A stretch of 27,554 nt of DNA from an uncultured Prochlorococcus sp. (GTDB taxonomy: Bacteria; Cyanobacteriota; Cyanobacteriia; PCC-6307; Cyanobiaceae): NCBI GenBank assembly GCA_902600395.1, contig CACKJL010000007.1, forward strand, positions 1 through 27,554. The letters run 5' to 3'. This document shows positions 18,787-25,586 of this stretch, in pieces; position 1 is the first letter of the stretch, and every line of letters begins with the position of its first letter. Position numbers and translations under genes: made by a program. The notes under the pieces were generated by a model that was given only the letters and a program-made list of their open reading frames with translations, was not told the DNA's origin and did not search any database.

Positions 18787-19059
18787 ATGTCTAGGTCTTA
18801 TTGGTTGGTTAATTCAAATAGATCAAGGGTTAAAAGGTTTATCGAAAATACAAATAATAAAGATCAATTTTTTAAATATATGTTTATTGATTCTGGGAAG
18901 GTTACTTCTACATGGGGCAAAGAACCACCTGTCATGACAACCAGAGAAGAATTAAAGAAAGATGCAGCTAGGGAAGAATGGAAAAAATTAATTGCTCAGG
19001 GTTGGAGAAGAACCGAGGAAGATTGGACAAAAAAGATAGGTAGGGATGCTAATCCCTAG
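18787..19059 (+). CDS. DUF1651-like protein, copy 1
   Basis: 90 aa. Reads MSRSYWLVNSNRSRVKRFIE ... FIDSGKV ... GKEPPVM ... AAREEWKKLIAQGWRRTEED W. The N-terminal W-L-V-N, the central PPVM and the C-terminal AR..W..L...GWR are the family hallmarks of this marine-cyanobacterial DUF. Small, soluble, function unknown. It follows the hli pair after 20 nt. Paralogs are at 20093-20338 and 22855-23109. Confidence 0.85.
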   Translation: MSRSYWLVNSNRSRVKRFIENTNNKDQFFKYMFIDSGKVTSTWGKEPPVMTTREELKKDAAREEWKKLIAQGWRRTEEDWTKKIGRDANP

Positions 19060-19220
19060 TAGGTGGTCAAATAATGCTCAATTACTAACTAATGGCGGTG
19101 TGAGTAGTAATCGTTTAATACTATTTAAATTATTTCTTCCAAAGTCGAAAGGTATAAATCTTGCTTTTTTGCTAACTAATTTACTTTAACTTCCCAATTA
19201 CTTTTATAATTTTTTTTTGA

Positions 19221-19943
19221 TTAGTCATACGTTTTTGTGGAGTTTTCGAGTAATCCATTTAATTCTAGGAGTTCTTCTTGACTAAGTTCTCGATATTCTC
19301 CTGTTAGCACGTCTAACTTAATATTCATAATTCTTACACGCTTTAATGATTTTACTCTATATCCTAAGGCCTGACACATTCTTCTAATCTGGCGGTTAAG
19401 TCCTTGTGTGAGTATTATTTTAAAATTTCTTGGGCCCAATTGTTTTACGACACAATTTTTAGTTATTGTGTCTAATATTTCAACTCCATTACTCATTCTT
19501 TTAATAAAGTCACTATTAATCGGACGATTAACTTTTACAATATATTCTTTTTCATGATTATTTCTTGCTCTGAGTATTTTATTTACGATATCTCCATCAT
19601 TAGTTAAGAAAATCAATCCCTCACTGAGCTTATCTAATCTTCCGATTGGGAAAATTCTTTTAGGATATTTAATGAAATCTATGACATTATTGGGTTCTAC
19701 TTTTCTATTTGTTGTGCAAACAATTCCTACAGGTTTATTAAAGGCTAAGTATATGTTTTTTTGTCTATTTGATTTTTCTATTCTTTTACCTTTAACTTCT
19801 ACTTGATCACTATCTTCTACTTTGGTTCCAATTTCTGGAATTTTGCCATTAATGGTTACCTTTCCTTCTAGGATTAATCTATCTGCTTCTCTTCTAGAAC
19901 AATAACCGACTTCACTTAAATATTTATTTATTCTTGTAGACAT
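19221..19943 (-). CDS. rluF: 23S rRNA pseudouridine synthase RluF
   Basis: 240 aa. An N-terminal S4 RNA-binding domain (RINKYLSEVGYCSRREADRL, residues 4-23) is followed by the RsuA-type catalytic domain. The catalytic Asp is D104 in GRLDKLSEGLIFLTNDGDIV. Other diagnostic stretches are NKILRARNNHEKEY (121-134), GLNRQIRRMCQALGY and the C-terminal RIMNIKLDVLTGEYRELS. These are much closer to RluF (23S U2604 in E. coli) than to RsuA or RluB. RluF is best known from gammaproteobacteria, so gene transfer is plausible. It modifies rRNA in the cytoplasm. The shared promoter motif lies at 19997-20016. Confidence 0.92.
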   Translation of the reverse strand: MSTRINKYLSEVGYCSRREADRLILEGKVTINGKIPEIGTKVEDSDQVEVKGKRIEKSNRQKNIYLAFNKPVGIVCTTNRKVEPNNVIDFIKYPKRIFPIGRLDKLSEGLIFLTNDGDIVNKILRARNNHEKEYIVKVNRPINSDFIKRMSNGVEILDTITKNCVVKQLGPRNFKIILTQGLNRQIRRMCQALGYRVKSLKRVRIMNIKLDVLTGEYRELSQEELLELNGLLENSTKTYD

Positions 19944-19996
19944 TTTGGATGTTTCATTTTTATCTGCACTAAAAAATAATTTACTAATCTCCTAAT

Positions 19997-20016
19997 ATTT
20001 TAGATCGGCTGTCAAT
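19997..20016 (-). promoter_or_regulatory. Shared promoter motif, copy 4 (before rluF)
   Basis: Minus strand: ATTGACAGCCGATCTAAAAT, then ATTAGGAGATTAG, and TTTTTTAG further on. There is no clear closed hairpin here and the leader to ATG 19943 is longer (about 53 nt). Confidence 0.5.
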
Positions 20017-20092
20017 TTTAGTTAATATTCTCATTATTGAATTTCAGATTATTTTCATCAGTAATTTATACCACAAAGATCTAACTCTCTTT

Positions 20093-20338
20093 TTAATTCC
20101 AATTTTTTTCAACTTTCCTCCAACCCTTAGAAAGTAATCTTTCATAAATTTCTCTAGCTAAATCTATTTCAACAGAAACTGTATTTGTCATTACTGGTGG
20201 TTTGTTTCCTAATCCTCCCACTATTTTTCCTGTATCTATAAACATATATTCAAAAACTCCATCAATACTCTTATCGTTTTTCATAAATCTTTTAACTTCT
20301 GACCTATTTAAATTTATCAACCAATAAGATTTAGCCAT
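20093..20338 (-). CDS. DUF1651-like protein, copy 2
   Basis: 81 aa using ATG 20338 (MAKSYWLINLNRSEVKRFMK). An upstream in-frame start at 20425 would overlap the SRAP gene and adds unrelated residues. Shared with copy 1: FIDTGKI, NKPPVMT, AREIYERLLSKGWRKVEKNW. It lies 32 nt after the SRAP gene on the same strand, so it is probably co-transcribed with it. Confidence 0.82.
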   Translation of the reverse strand: MAKSYWLINLNRSEVKRFMKNDKSIDGVFEYMFIDTGKIVGGLGNKPPVMTNTVSVEIDLAREIYERLLSKGWRKVEKNWN

Positions 20339-20370
20339 TAATCTAACCTTGGAATTAGTAAGCGTTCCAT

Positions 20371-21009
20371 TTAAAACAAACTCATTTGATCTGTTTTTTT
20401 TTCCTTTACATCCTCTACTAGCCAACCATCAGGGGACCAACTCATCATGATTGCAAATAATCCTCTTAATTCATCTGCATCTTTAACCTGCTCTGTCCAT
20501 TGTTCCTCATATCCATTAGGAACGATTACAGGCATGCGGTGATGTAAAGGTTTAATTAAATCATTTGGTTCAGTTGTTAAAACGCAGCAACTCTCAAGTT
20601 CTGCTCCATCTGGTGAAGTCCACTTACTCCAAATTCCTCCCAACCAAAAAGTCTCATAATTCGATTTTCGAACACGATATTTTTTTTCAAAAAAACCGCT
20701 CGCAGGTATTAGGCACCTTTTATGTTTCCAACTTCCACTAAATAATTTTTTTTCTTCTACGGTTTCTGATCTTGCATTAAATGGTCTTGGTCTTTCTTTA
20801 TCAAATGGGTCTCTGGCCCAAGGAGAAATAAAACCCCACGTCATAAAAGTAGTTTTAATTCTTCCTTCGTTTTTAATTACAAGAACAGGATCATTAGGTC
20901 TTATTAGACTTTGAGTATCATATTTAGAATCAAGTCCACTTGGATAGTCTTGTTTCAAAACCTTTGGCAACTTCTCAAATTTAGTTTTTAGCTCAAATCT
21001 TCCGCACAT
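20371..21009 (-). CDS. SRAP-domain protein (YedK/HMCES type)
   Basis: 212 aa. The catalytic set is complete: Cys2 (MCGRFEL), N78 in RPFNARSE (75-82), E108 in PASGFFEK (102-109) and H157 in HHRMPVI (156-162). Family members form a thiazolidine link between Cys2 and abasic sites in single-stranded DNA, shielding them during replication. Removal of Met1 is needed, and Cys2 is correctly placed. The gene is often linked to the SOS response. Here it carries the shared motif at 21061-21080 and is followed by a DUF1651 gene. Confidence 0.94.
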   Translation of the reverse strand: MCGRFELKTKFEKLPKVLKQDYPSGLDSKYDTQSLIRPNDPVLVIKNEGRIKTTFMTWGFISPWARDPFDKERPRPFNARSETVEEKKLFSGSWKHKRCLIPASGFFEKKYRVRKSNYETFWLGGIWSKWTSPDGAELESCCVLTTEPNDLIKPLHHRMPVIVPNGYEEQWTEQVKDADELRGLFAIMMSWSPDGWLVEDVKEKKTDQMSLF

Positions 21010-21035
21010 TGATTTTTAAAAAATTTTTAAAACTC

Positions 21036-21080
21036 ACTAAAAAAACAGTAAATTTACCTTATTTTAGATCTACTTTAAGT
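21036..21080 (-). promoter_or_regulatory. Shared promoter motif and palindrome leader, copy 5 (before SRAP gene)
   Basis: Minus strand: ACTTAAAGTAGATCTAAAAT (21061-21080), then palindrome GTAAATTTAC (21048-21057), then TGTTTTTTT. The distance to ATG 21009 is longer than in copies 1-3. Confidence 0.5.
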
Positions 21081-21198
21081 TTTCTCAAATAAAAAATAAT
21101 TTTTTGATCTTAGAAATTTTTTTATCCAAATAATTAAAAGAAAATATAGATATTGAAAAGCTTCCTCAAATTTAATTTGAATGTTTCAAATTTAAGAT

Positions 21199-21324
21199 AT
21201 GACTGATCATATTCTTTATTTATCTATGTTATTGGGACTTAAAGGAGTTTATGTATTAATCTCTTTATTTCATGATGATGAAGATGGAGATGATTATGGA
21301 GAAAAATATATTTATAGTCTCTAA
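21199..21324 (+). CDS. Small acidic single-helix membrane protein (MTDxILYLSM family), copy 2
   Basis: 41 aa: MTDHILYLSMLLGLKGVYVL then ISLFHDDEDGDDYGEKYIYS L. Clear paralog of 8840-8989. Helix at 5-24, acidic run, GEKY motif. It stands alone, with about 270 nt before the next gene. That gap (21325-21591) shows no convincing ORF and only weak hairpins. Confidence 0.75.
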   Translation: MTDHILYLSMLLGLKGVYVLISLFHDDEDGDDYGEKYIYSL

Positions 21325-21591
21325 CGTACTAATTCAGCAAGATAGTTAATTTGTTTATAAAACTCATTACCTATAAAAAGTTTTTTTCAAGACAGGCTAC
21401 AACTGAAATAGTTTTATAGGAGTAATGTAAATATTGTATTTCTTTGCGAAATCTCCTCGACGATTATATTTATTTTTAAATTAAGTTGTTGATCCTTTAT
21501 CCGTATATGTTTGTGCTTTAAACCGTACATTTTTATTAGTCGATTGATAAGCGTGCCTAGTTAGAACTTAGTGGTAACTGAGATAGATTAA

Positions 21592-21777
21592 ATGCCTTCA
21601 ACACCAATAAAATCTTGTAATAAATATGTGTTGAGTTACAAAGATTCAACAAATAAGACACATGAAGTTGGCTTCTACGCTCGCGATGCATACGACTGCC
21701 TAATGCTTGCGAGAGAATTCAATACTTACGTACATGACAATCCAGGATCTGTAATAAGAATCCAAAAAAAATTTTAG
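21592..21777 (+). CDS. Small soluble protein, 61 aa
   Basis: Reads MPSTPIKSCNKYVLSYKDST, NKTHEVGFYARDAYDCLMLA, REFNTYVHDNPGSVIRIQKK F. A beta-alpha-beta layout (YVLSYKD, ARDAYDCLMLAREFN, SVIRIQKKF) typical of tiny single-domain cyanobacterial proteins. Family not named. Eleven nt before the next small ORF, so a probable operon. Confidence 0.72.
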   Translation: MPSTPIKSCNKYVLSYKDSTNKTHEVGFYARDAYDCLMLAREFNTYVHDNPGSVIRIQKKF

Positions 21778-21787
21778 AAAATTAATT

Positions 21788-21952
21788 ATGAATTTAAAAA
21801 GATCACCATTCGCAATTCAAGATAAAAATGCAAGAGATCTTGATAATGCAAAAGATTATCCAACAATTGCAGATTTAATGAGAGAACAGAAAGTCCCACA
21901 AGATTACGTAAATACAGTTCACCATCGTAGAGATTTAGACTCTCTCGGTTAG
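21788..21952 (+). CDS. Small charged protein, 54 aa
   Basis: ATG 21788: MNLKRSPFAIQDKNARDLDN, AKDYPTIADLMREQKVPQDY, VNTVHHRRDLDSLG. Soluble and charged, no membrane segment. Same strand and 11 nt after the previous gene. Unknown family. Confidence 0.6.
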   Translation: MNLKRSPFAIQDKNARDLDNAKDYPTIADLMREQKVPQDYVNTVHHRRDLDSLG

Positions 21953-22020
21953 TTTACGAGAATAGCTATTTACTAATTTTTAAAGCTTAACGATTATAAA
22001 TAATGCGATTTGCGATTCAA

Positions 22021-22188
22021 TCATAAGATAATATTTTCTTCCTCAAGTTTTTTTTTAAGCTCTATAGGCATATATGCAATATCTTTTTTTATTGCATTAA
22101 TGGCATCTCTATACTTTTCGGGTTCAGCTAAAAGCATTTTTATTAAATTGTATTGGCTTGCAATTTCTTCAGAAGAAAATTTTTCCAT
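22021..22188 (-). CDS. Small helical protein, 55 aa
   Basis: ATG 22188: MEKFSSEEIASQYNLIKMLL, AEPEKYRDAINAIKKDIAYM, PIELKKKLEEENIIL. All-helical, amphipathic, ending in a coiled-coil-like acidic/basic segment. It follows the DUF3303 gene on the same strand. The opposite-strand frame here is a shadow. Confidence 0.65.
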   Translation of the reverse strand: MEKFSSEEIASQYNLIKMLLAEPEKYRDAINAIKKDIAYMPIELKKKLEEENIIL

Positions 22189-22248
22189 AAAAAATATGAA
22201 CTACCCTTTTATATTAAATCAACAGTCAAAAACACAAAAGATTAACTA

Positions 22249-22560
22249 TTAGTTAGAGGCTGCTGCAATTTCTTTATGGACGGAAAGGAATTCTTTATCC
22301 GTTAGAACTGGTGTAACTTCAATTTCTACGCCAAAATTATCGACCCAGATACTACTCCATTTCCAAATGTTCTGATGGTTTGAAGATTCAACTATTGCCC
22401 AACCATTAGCTCCCTCAGGATTTACTACTCGATAAAGAACTTTAAACCCATCAAATTCATCACCTTCGCATCCTCCTTCAACAAAACCCGCAAAAGCTTC
22501 GGCCCCCTGCATATGACTTTCTTGATCTGGAAATTGCCAGTGAACGATGTAAGTTTGCAT
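22249..22560 (-). CDS. DUF3303-like ABM-fold protein
   Basis: 103 aa. Reads MQTYIVHWQFPDQESHMQGA, then FAGFVEGGCEGDEFDGFKVL, WAIVESSNHQNIWKWSSIW and GVEIEVTPVLTDKEF. The V-W-F-P-D-Q start, the central GWAIVES and the I-E-V-T-P-V-L-T-D end match DUF3303, small proteins with a ferredoxin-like antibiotic-biosynthesis-monooxygenase fold. No catalytic role is established. Cytoplasmic. Confidence 0.85.
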   Translation of the reverse strand: MQTYIVHWQFPDQESHMQGAEAFAGFVEGGCEGDEFDGFKVLYRVVNPEGANGWAIVESSNHQNIWKWSSIWVDNFGVEIEVTPVLTDKEFLSVHKEIAAASN

Positions 22561-22637
22561 GAGTAAAATTATTTTTTTTATTATTAATTATCGAATTTAA
22601 AAATTAAATAAAAAGTCTTTAAATACTAATTAAAAAG

Positions 22638-22854
22638 GGCTTAAGCCTAAAAGGAAAAATAGCAAAAAAAAAGACTCTTTCGAGCCTAGGTGATGGGGAC
22701 TCCTATAATGACAAATTAAACTGAAACAAACAACCCCATCAATAGGTAATTTTAAATACTTACAAACACCATATGTAGTGCTAAGATTTTAAAAAGGCTG
22801 GGTGATGGGGATTATCCCGCTTTTTGATTTGGGCGAAGCTAACGCCCTTTTTTT
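22638..22854 (+). promoter_or_regulatory. Structured leader ending in terminator-like hairpin before the 22855 gene
   Basis: Contains palindrome GGCTTAAGCC (22638-22647), two GGTGATGGGGA copies and one inverse CCCCATCA, and a GGGATTATCCC hairpin with TTTTT. It ends with GGGCG/CGCCC (22831-22835 with 22843-22847) and T7 abutting ATG 22855. It could be a small RNA with terminator, or an attenuator for the 22855 gene. Confidence 0.5.
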
Positions 22855-23109
22855 ATGGAAAAATTTACTTTAATCAATAAAGCCAGATCGAGGATTAAAG
22901 TATTTGAACCTTTTGAAGATAGTTCTAAGAACTCCCCTATAATTAATGCTATTTTAATCTCTTATGGTTGCGTTTTTAAGCGATCAAGTAAGCCAGTTGT
23001 GAAAGGTTCTAGGGTTGAATCTATTGAAGTAGCGAGAAACGAATATAAAAAACTATTAGAGGAAGGGTGGGAAAAAACTTGTAGATTCAACATTAAAAAA
23101 AAATGGTGA
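22855..23109 (+). CDS. DUF1651-like protein, copy 3 (divergent)
   Basis: 84 aa: MEKFTLINKARSRIKVFEPF, then ISYGCVFKRSSKPVVKGSRV, then VARNEYKKLLEEGWEKTCRF. The end AR.EY..LL.EGW is the DUF1651 signature, while the N-terminal W is replaced by F. The start codon follows a terminator hairpin and T7 without room for a normal ribosome-binding site. So either translation depends on a transcript that reads through the hairpin, or the gene is leaderless-like. Confidence 0.72.
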   Translation: MEKFTLINKARSRIKVFEPFEDSSKNSPIINAILISYGCVFKRSSKPVVKGSRVESIEVARNEYKKLLEEGWEKTCRFNIKKKW

Positions 23110-23134
23110 ATAGGTACTTTACCTAAAATTTGAC
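23108..23134. repeat. 27-bp dispersed repeat, copy 2
   Basis: GAATAGGTACTTTACCTAAA then ATTTGAC, one base different from 13701-13727. It starts at the stop codon of the DUF1651 gene and contains GGTA-CTT-TACC and TTGAC. Confidence 0.7.
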
Positions 23135-23181
23135 ATTATTAAAAATTAATTGCTAAATAAGCTGCAGAATGATGATTGAAC

Positions 23182-23349
23182 ATGAAAAATGACATTTTTT
23201 CAAATATTAGAGATTCAGATGCTTTGGAAAGTTTTTTTGAATGTATAACTTCTTGTAGCATCAATAGTGAGGGAGTAGATTGCACAACAGCATGTTATGT
23301 AAAACATTTAGAACCAAACAATATCAATTTCCCTTTGAAATTTTCATAA
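23182..23349 (+). CDS. Twin CX3C micro-protein, 55 aa
   Basis: ATG 23182: MKNDIFSNIRDSDALESFFE, CITSCSINSEGVDCTTACYV, KHLEPNNINFPLKFS. Cysteines 21, 25, 34 and 38 form CX3C-X8-CX3C, a pattern that could make a disulfide-bonded helical hairpin or bind a metal. No signal peptide, so cytoplasmic unless exported otherwise. Family unknown. Confidence 0.65.
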   Translation: MKNDIFSNIRDSDALESFFECITSCSINSEGVDCTTACYVKHLEPNNINFPLKFS

Positions 23350-23382
23350 GCAAATCTTATTGATAATTGTTATATTTCATTG

Positions 23383-23496
23383 ATGTTATTTCCACCTCCT
23401 CAAGTTATTTTTGGGCTATTGCTTTTATCTATAGCAGTAGTTCTCATCTGGGATATTAGATACAATCCTTTTGGAGAGGACGAAGACGGAATTTAA
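23383..23496 (+). CDS. Single-helix membrane micropeptide with acidic tail, 37 aa
   Basis: Reads MLFPPPQVIFGLLLLSIAVV then LIWDIRYNPFGEDEDGI. A helix followed by an acidic end, like the MTDxILYLSM family in layout but not in sequence. 33 nt after the twin-CX3C gene. Confidence 0.55.
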   Translation: MLFPPPQVIFGLLLLSIAVVLIWDIRYNPFGEDEDGI

Positions 23497-23499
23497 TCT

Positions 23500-23616
23500 T
23501 CAACTAGGAAGCTGATTTGTAGGTGGTGAGTGAAATTGCCGTTTCTTTATTTTGAGTCTTTTGTAAGCGACTAAAGAGCCCAATAATAACAATGCAATAG
23601 CTATTGAATTAATCAT
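23500..23616 (-). CDS. Single-helix membrane micropeptide, 38 aa
   Basis: ATG 23616: MINSIAIALLLLGSLVAYKR then LKIKKRQFHSPPTNQLPS. One N-terminal helix and a basic, proline-containing tail. Converges with 23383-23496. Confidence 0.5.
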   Translation of the reverse strand: MINSIAIALLLLGSLVAYKRLKIKKRQFHSPPTNQLPS

Positions 23617-23792
23617 ATCAAGTAGTTTTATATATATAAAAACAAATATGTCCTAAATATCAATGACTAAAGTTATTTTTCAAAAGGGATTAATTATGGA
23701 CTAATTTTTAATATTTAGCTTTTTCATTAGGCACCTAAAACAACCAAGTGAAAATGCTTATCTGACCAAAAGTAATTGCTATGCAATAAGAA

Positions 23793-23897
23793 TCACTTTT
23801 TCTTATTTCTCATTTGATATTGCAGAACAGCTTTTAAATGTTGTACTTCTTTTTCTAAAGTCTTAATTCTTTTTTCTAGTTCTTCATTAGTTGCCAT
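23793..23897 (-). CDS. Coiled-coil micropeptide, 34 aa
   Basis: ATG 23897: MATNEELEKRIKTLEKEVQH then LKAVLQYQMRNKKK. Clean heptads (L, I, L, V, L, V, L) predict a short parallel coiled coil. It could be an oligomerisation or regulatory peptide. Standalone gene. Confidence 0.55.
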   Translation of the reverse strand: MATNEELEKRIKTLEKEVQHLKAVLQYQMRNKKK

Positions 23898-24043
23898 ATT
23901 TTTAAAAGATAAATTCCTTGATATTTATACTATTAAAAAAGCGGCCTGTTACTCATAGAAAATGTCTAATAAGTAATAGAACCTATTGATGTGCATAATC
24001 TCTCTAGATAAATTATGCAGAGTATAAATTTTGGGGGTAATTT

Positions 24044-24187
24044 ATGAGTGGAGATTATGAGACACTAGAAATCAATCAACCTAAAATTACATATTTTCAG
24101 AAAAGATCCGAAAATAATACAGAATGGTTAGATGAATTAATAAACCAAATTGAAGATATGAAAAACAATATATCTAAATCTGCATAA
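24044..24187 (+). CDS. Small charged protein, 47 aa, first of an overlapping set
   Basis: MSGDYETLEINQPKITYFQK, RSENNTEWLDELINQIEDMK, NNISKSA. Preceded by GGGGG, a possible ribosome-binding site 5 nt before the ATG. Its TAA shares one base with the next ATG, so translation is coupled. Unknown family, soluble. Confidence 0.65.
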   Translation: MSGDYETLEINQPKITYFQKRSENNTEWLDELINQIEDMKNNISKSA

Positions 24188-24303
24188 TGACAGAAAAAGA
24201 GTTGAATGAATTAGAGAAATTTGCAAAAGAAAATGGATACAATGACGAGCTAAAAGATATATATTTAAGGGAAGTTATTGACATAAATAAAGAATACGAA
24301 TGA
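24187..24303 (+). CDS. Small acidic helical protein, 38 aa
   Basis: MTEKELNELEKFAKENGYND then ELKDIYLREVIDINKEYE. Start overlaps the previous stop (TAATG) and its stop overlaps the next start (ATGA). Such tight packing supports all three being real and co-translated. Function unknown. Confidence 0.65.
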   Translation: MTEKELNELEKFAKENGYNDELKDIYLREVIDINKEYE

Positions 24304-24530
24304 GATCAAATTTTTGGCCAAATATTCGACTAGCTACAAAAATTCTTTTAGTTATTGTTACTGTTACTATTGCTTTAAAGATTGCTCCAATAGCAACGGT
24401 ATATCAGGAAAAAAATTTATGTATTAAATATTTAAAACATCAAATAAATCGAGACAAACTTATCAAAAGACTAAAAATAGTTAAACAAGCAAATCCATCT
24501 AGTATTTGTGACTCTATCCCTAAAAGTTAA
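24300..24530 (+). CDS. Membrane-anchored small protein, 76 aa
   Basis: Helix at about 11-33 (LATKILLVIVTVTIALKIAP), then a basic part with two cysteines (KNLCIKYLKHQINRDKLIKR ... SSICDSIPKS), probably periplasmic. It is 2 nt from the MauE-like gene, so it likely belongs to the metal module downstream. Family unknown. Confidence 0.68.
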   Translation: MRSNFWPNIRLATKILLVIVTVTIALKIAPIATVYQEKNLCIKYLKHQINRDKLIKRLKIVKQANPSSICDSIPKS

Positions 24531-24532
24531 AA

Positions 24533-24985
24533 ATGAAGATCAAGTCATTTATCCCCTTAATTGTAGTATTTGGTACTTCATTTCTGATAACCATTTCATT
24601 GCTCAAAAGTTTCCAAATTTTTATGGGAATATCAATTTGTCTTTTAGCGATGCTCAAGCTTATGGATATTGAAGCTTTTGGAACAAGTTATAAGAAATAT
24701 GATTTAATATCTTCTAAATTTGATGGCTGGATATATATTTTTCCTTTTTGCGAATTATTAATTGGAATAAGTTTTCTTAATTCTTCTCCACCTTCTCTAA
24801 TTATTTTTATTGCTCTAGTTTTAGGAATTTCTGGAATGATTTCAGTATTTAAGGCTGTTTATTTGGATAAATTGAAATTAAATTGTGCATGTATTGGTGG
24901 ATATGCAAAAACTCCTTTGGGAATTATTAGTTTTATCGAAAATCTTTTAATGGCAATTATGAGTGTCTTAATTTTGATTAAATAG
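24533..24985 (+). CDS. MauE/DoxX-like four-helix membrane protein
   Basis: 150 aa with four membrane segments (about 5-22, 28-45, 66-82, 88-107) plus a C-terminal one (127-149). C118 and C120 lie in LNCACIGG before helix 5, where MauE-type proteins carry a redox or metal-related cysteine motif. The LKLMDIEAFGTSYKKYD loop is typical of the family. It sits just upstream of DUF411, so a role in metal transport or thiol transfer at the membrane is plausible. Substrate not shown. Confidence 0.7.
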   Translation: MKIKSFIPLIVVFGTSFLITISLLKSFQIFMGISICLLAMLKLMDIEAFGTSYKKYDLISSKFDGWIYIFPFCELLIGISFLNSSPPSLIIFIALVLGISGMISVFKAVYLDKLKLNCACIGGYAKTPLGIISFIENLLMAIMSVLILIK

Positions 24986-25046
24986 CGATTTTATAAATTT
25001 TCATTTATGGTTAATTTAAATATTAAATTTAATCGTCATAATTAGT

Positions 25047-25565
25047 ATGACACTTAAAAAAATATTTATGAAAATAGGATTATTAAATTATCTAATTTTT
25101 TCTGGAATTCTTTTTGCAAATATAATTAATCCAAATAAGAGTATTGCTTTAACTCAAGAAAATATAGATATTCCAAAAGTTGTTTCTTATAGATCAGCAT
25201 CATGTGGTTGTTGCAAAAAATGGATCAACCATTTAAGAGATAATGGATTAGAAGTTGTTGATAATATAGTTGAGGATGTTTCAGTAATTAAAAACCAATA
25301 TCAAATTCCCAATAACCTGAGATCATGTCACTCTGCTCAAATAGCTAACTATACGATTGAAGGACATGTCCCGATTGAATCAATCAACAAACTTTTTAGA
25401 GAAAAACCAAATATCAATGGGATAGCAGTTCCGGACATGCCACTTGGCTCTCCAGGGATGGAAATTCATTCTCACCACTCGCACTCGCATGATTATGAGA
25501 ACTACAAAGTAGTTTCATTTAGTAAAAATGGCAAAACAAAATTATTTGATAAAATCTCCCCTTAA
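25047..25565 (+). CDS. DUF411 periplasmic metal-binding protein
   Basis: 172 aa. N-terminal signal or anchor 1-34. The DUF411 domain has SASCGCCKKW (C53, C55, C56), LRSCHSAQIANYTIEGHVPI (C94, H95, H107) and GIAVPDMPLGSPGMEIHS, followed by a His-rich stretch (HSHHSHSHD). DUF411 proteins occur with copper and other heavy-metal resistance genes, and the Cys/His ligand set suits Cu or similar metals. Transcribed with the neighbouring MauE-like, DUF3721 and PepSY-like genes. Confidence 0.92.
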   Translation: MTLKKIFMKIGLLNYLIFSGILFANIINPNKSIALTQENIDIPKVVSYRSASCGCCKKWINHLRDNGLEVVDNIVEDVSVIKNQYQIPNNLRSCHSAQIANYTIEGHVPIESINKLFREKPNINGIAVPDMPLGSPGMEIHSHHSHSHDYENYKVVSFSKNGKTKLFDKISP

Positions 25566-25586
25566 TACAAATACTTATTTGAAATA

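Noticed and set aside
21414..21530. Minus-strand 38-codon frame (MYGLKHKHIRIKDQQLNLKI...)
   Set aside because: No ribosome-binding site, no paralog and unremarkable composition in an AT-rich gap; chance is likely.
22010..22252. Plus-strand 80-aa hydrophobic ORF
   Set aside because: Antisense to the helical 55-aa gene at 22021-22188; the hydrophobicity comes from complementing Lys/Glu codons.
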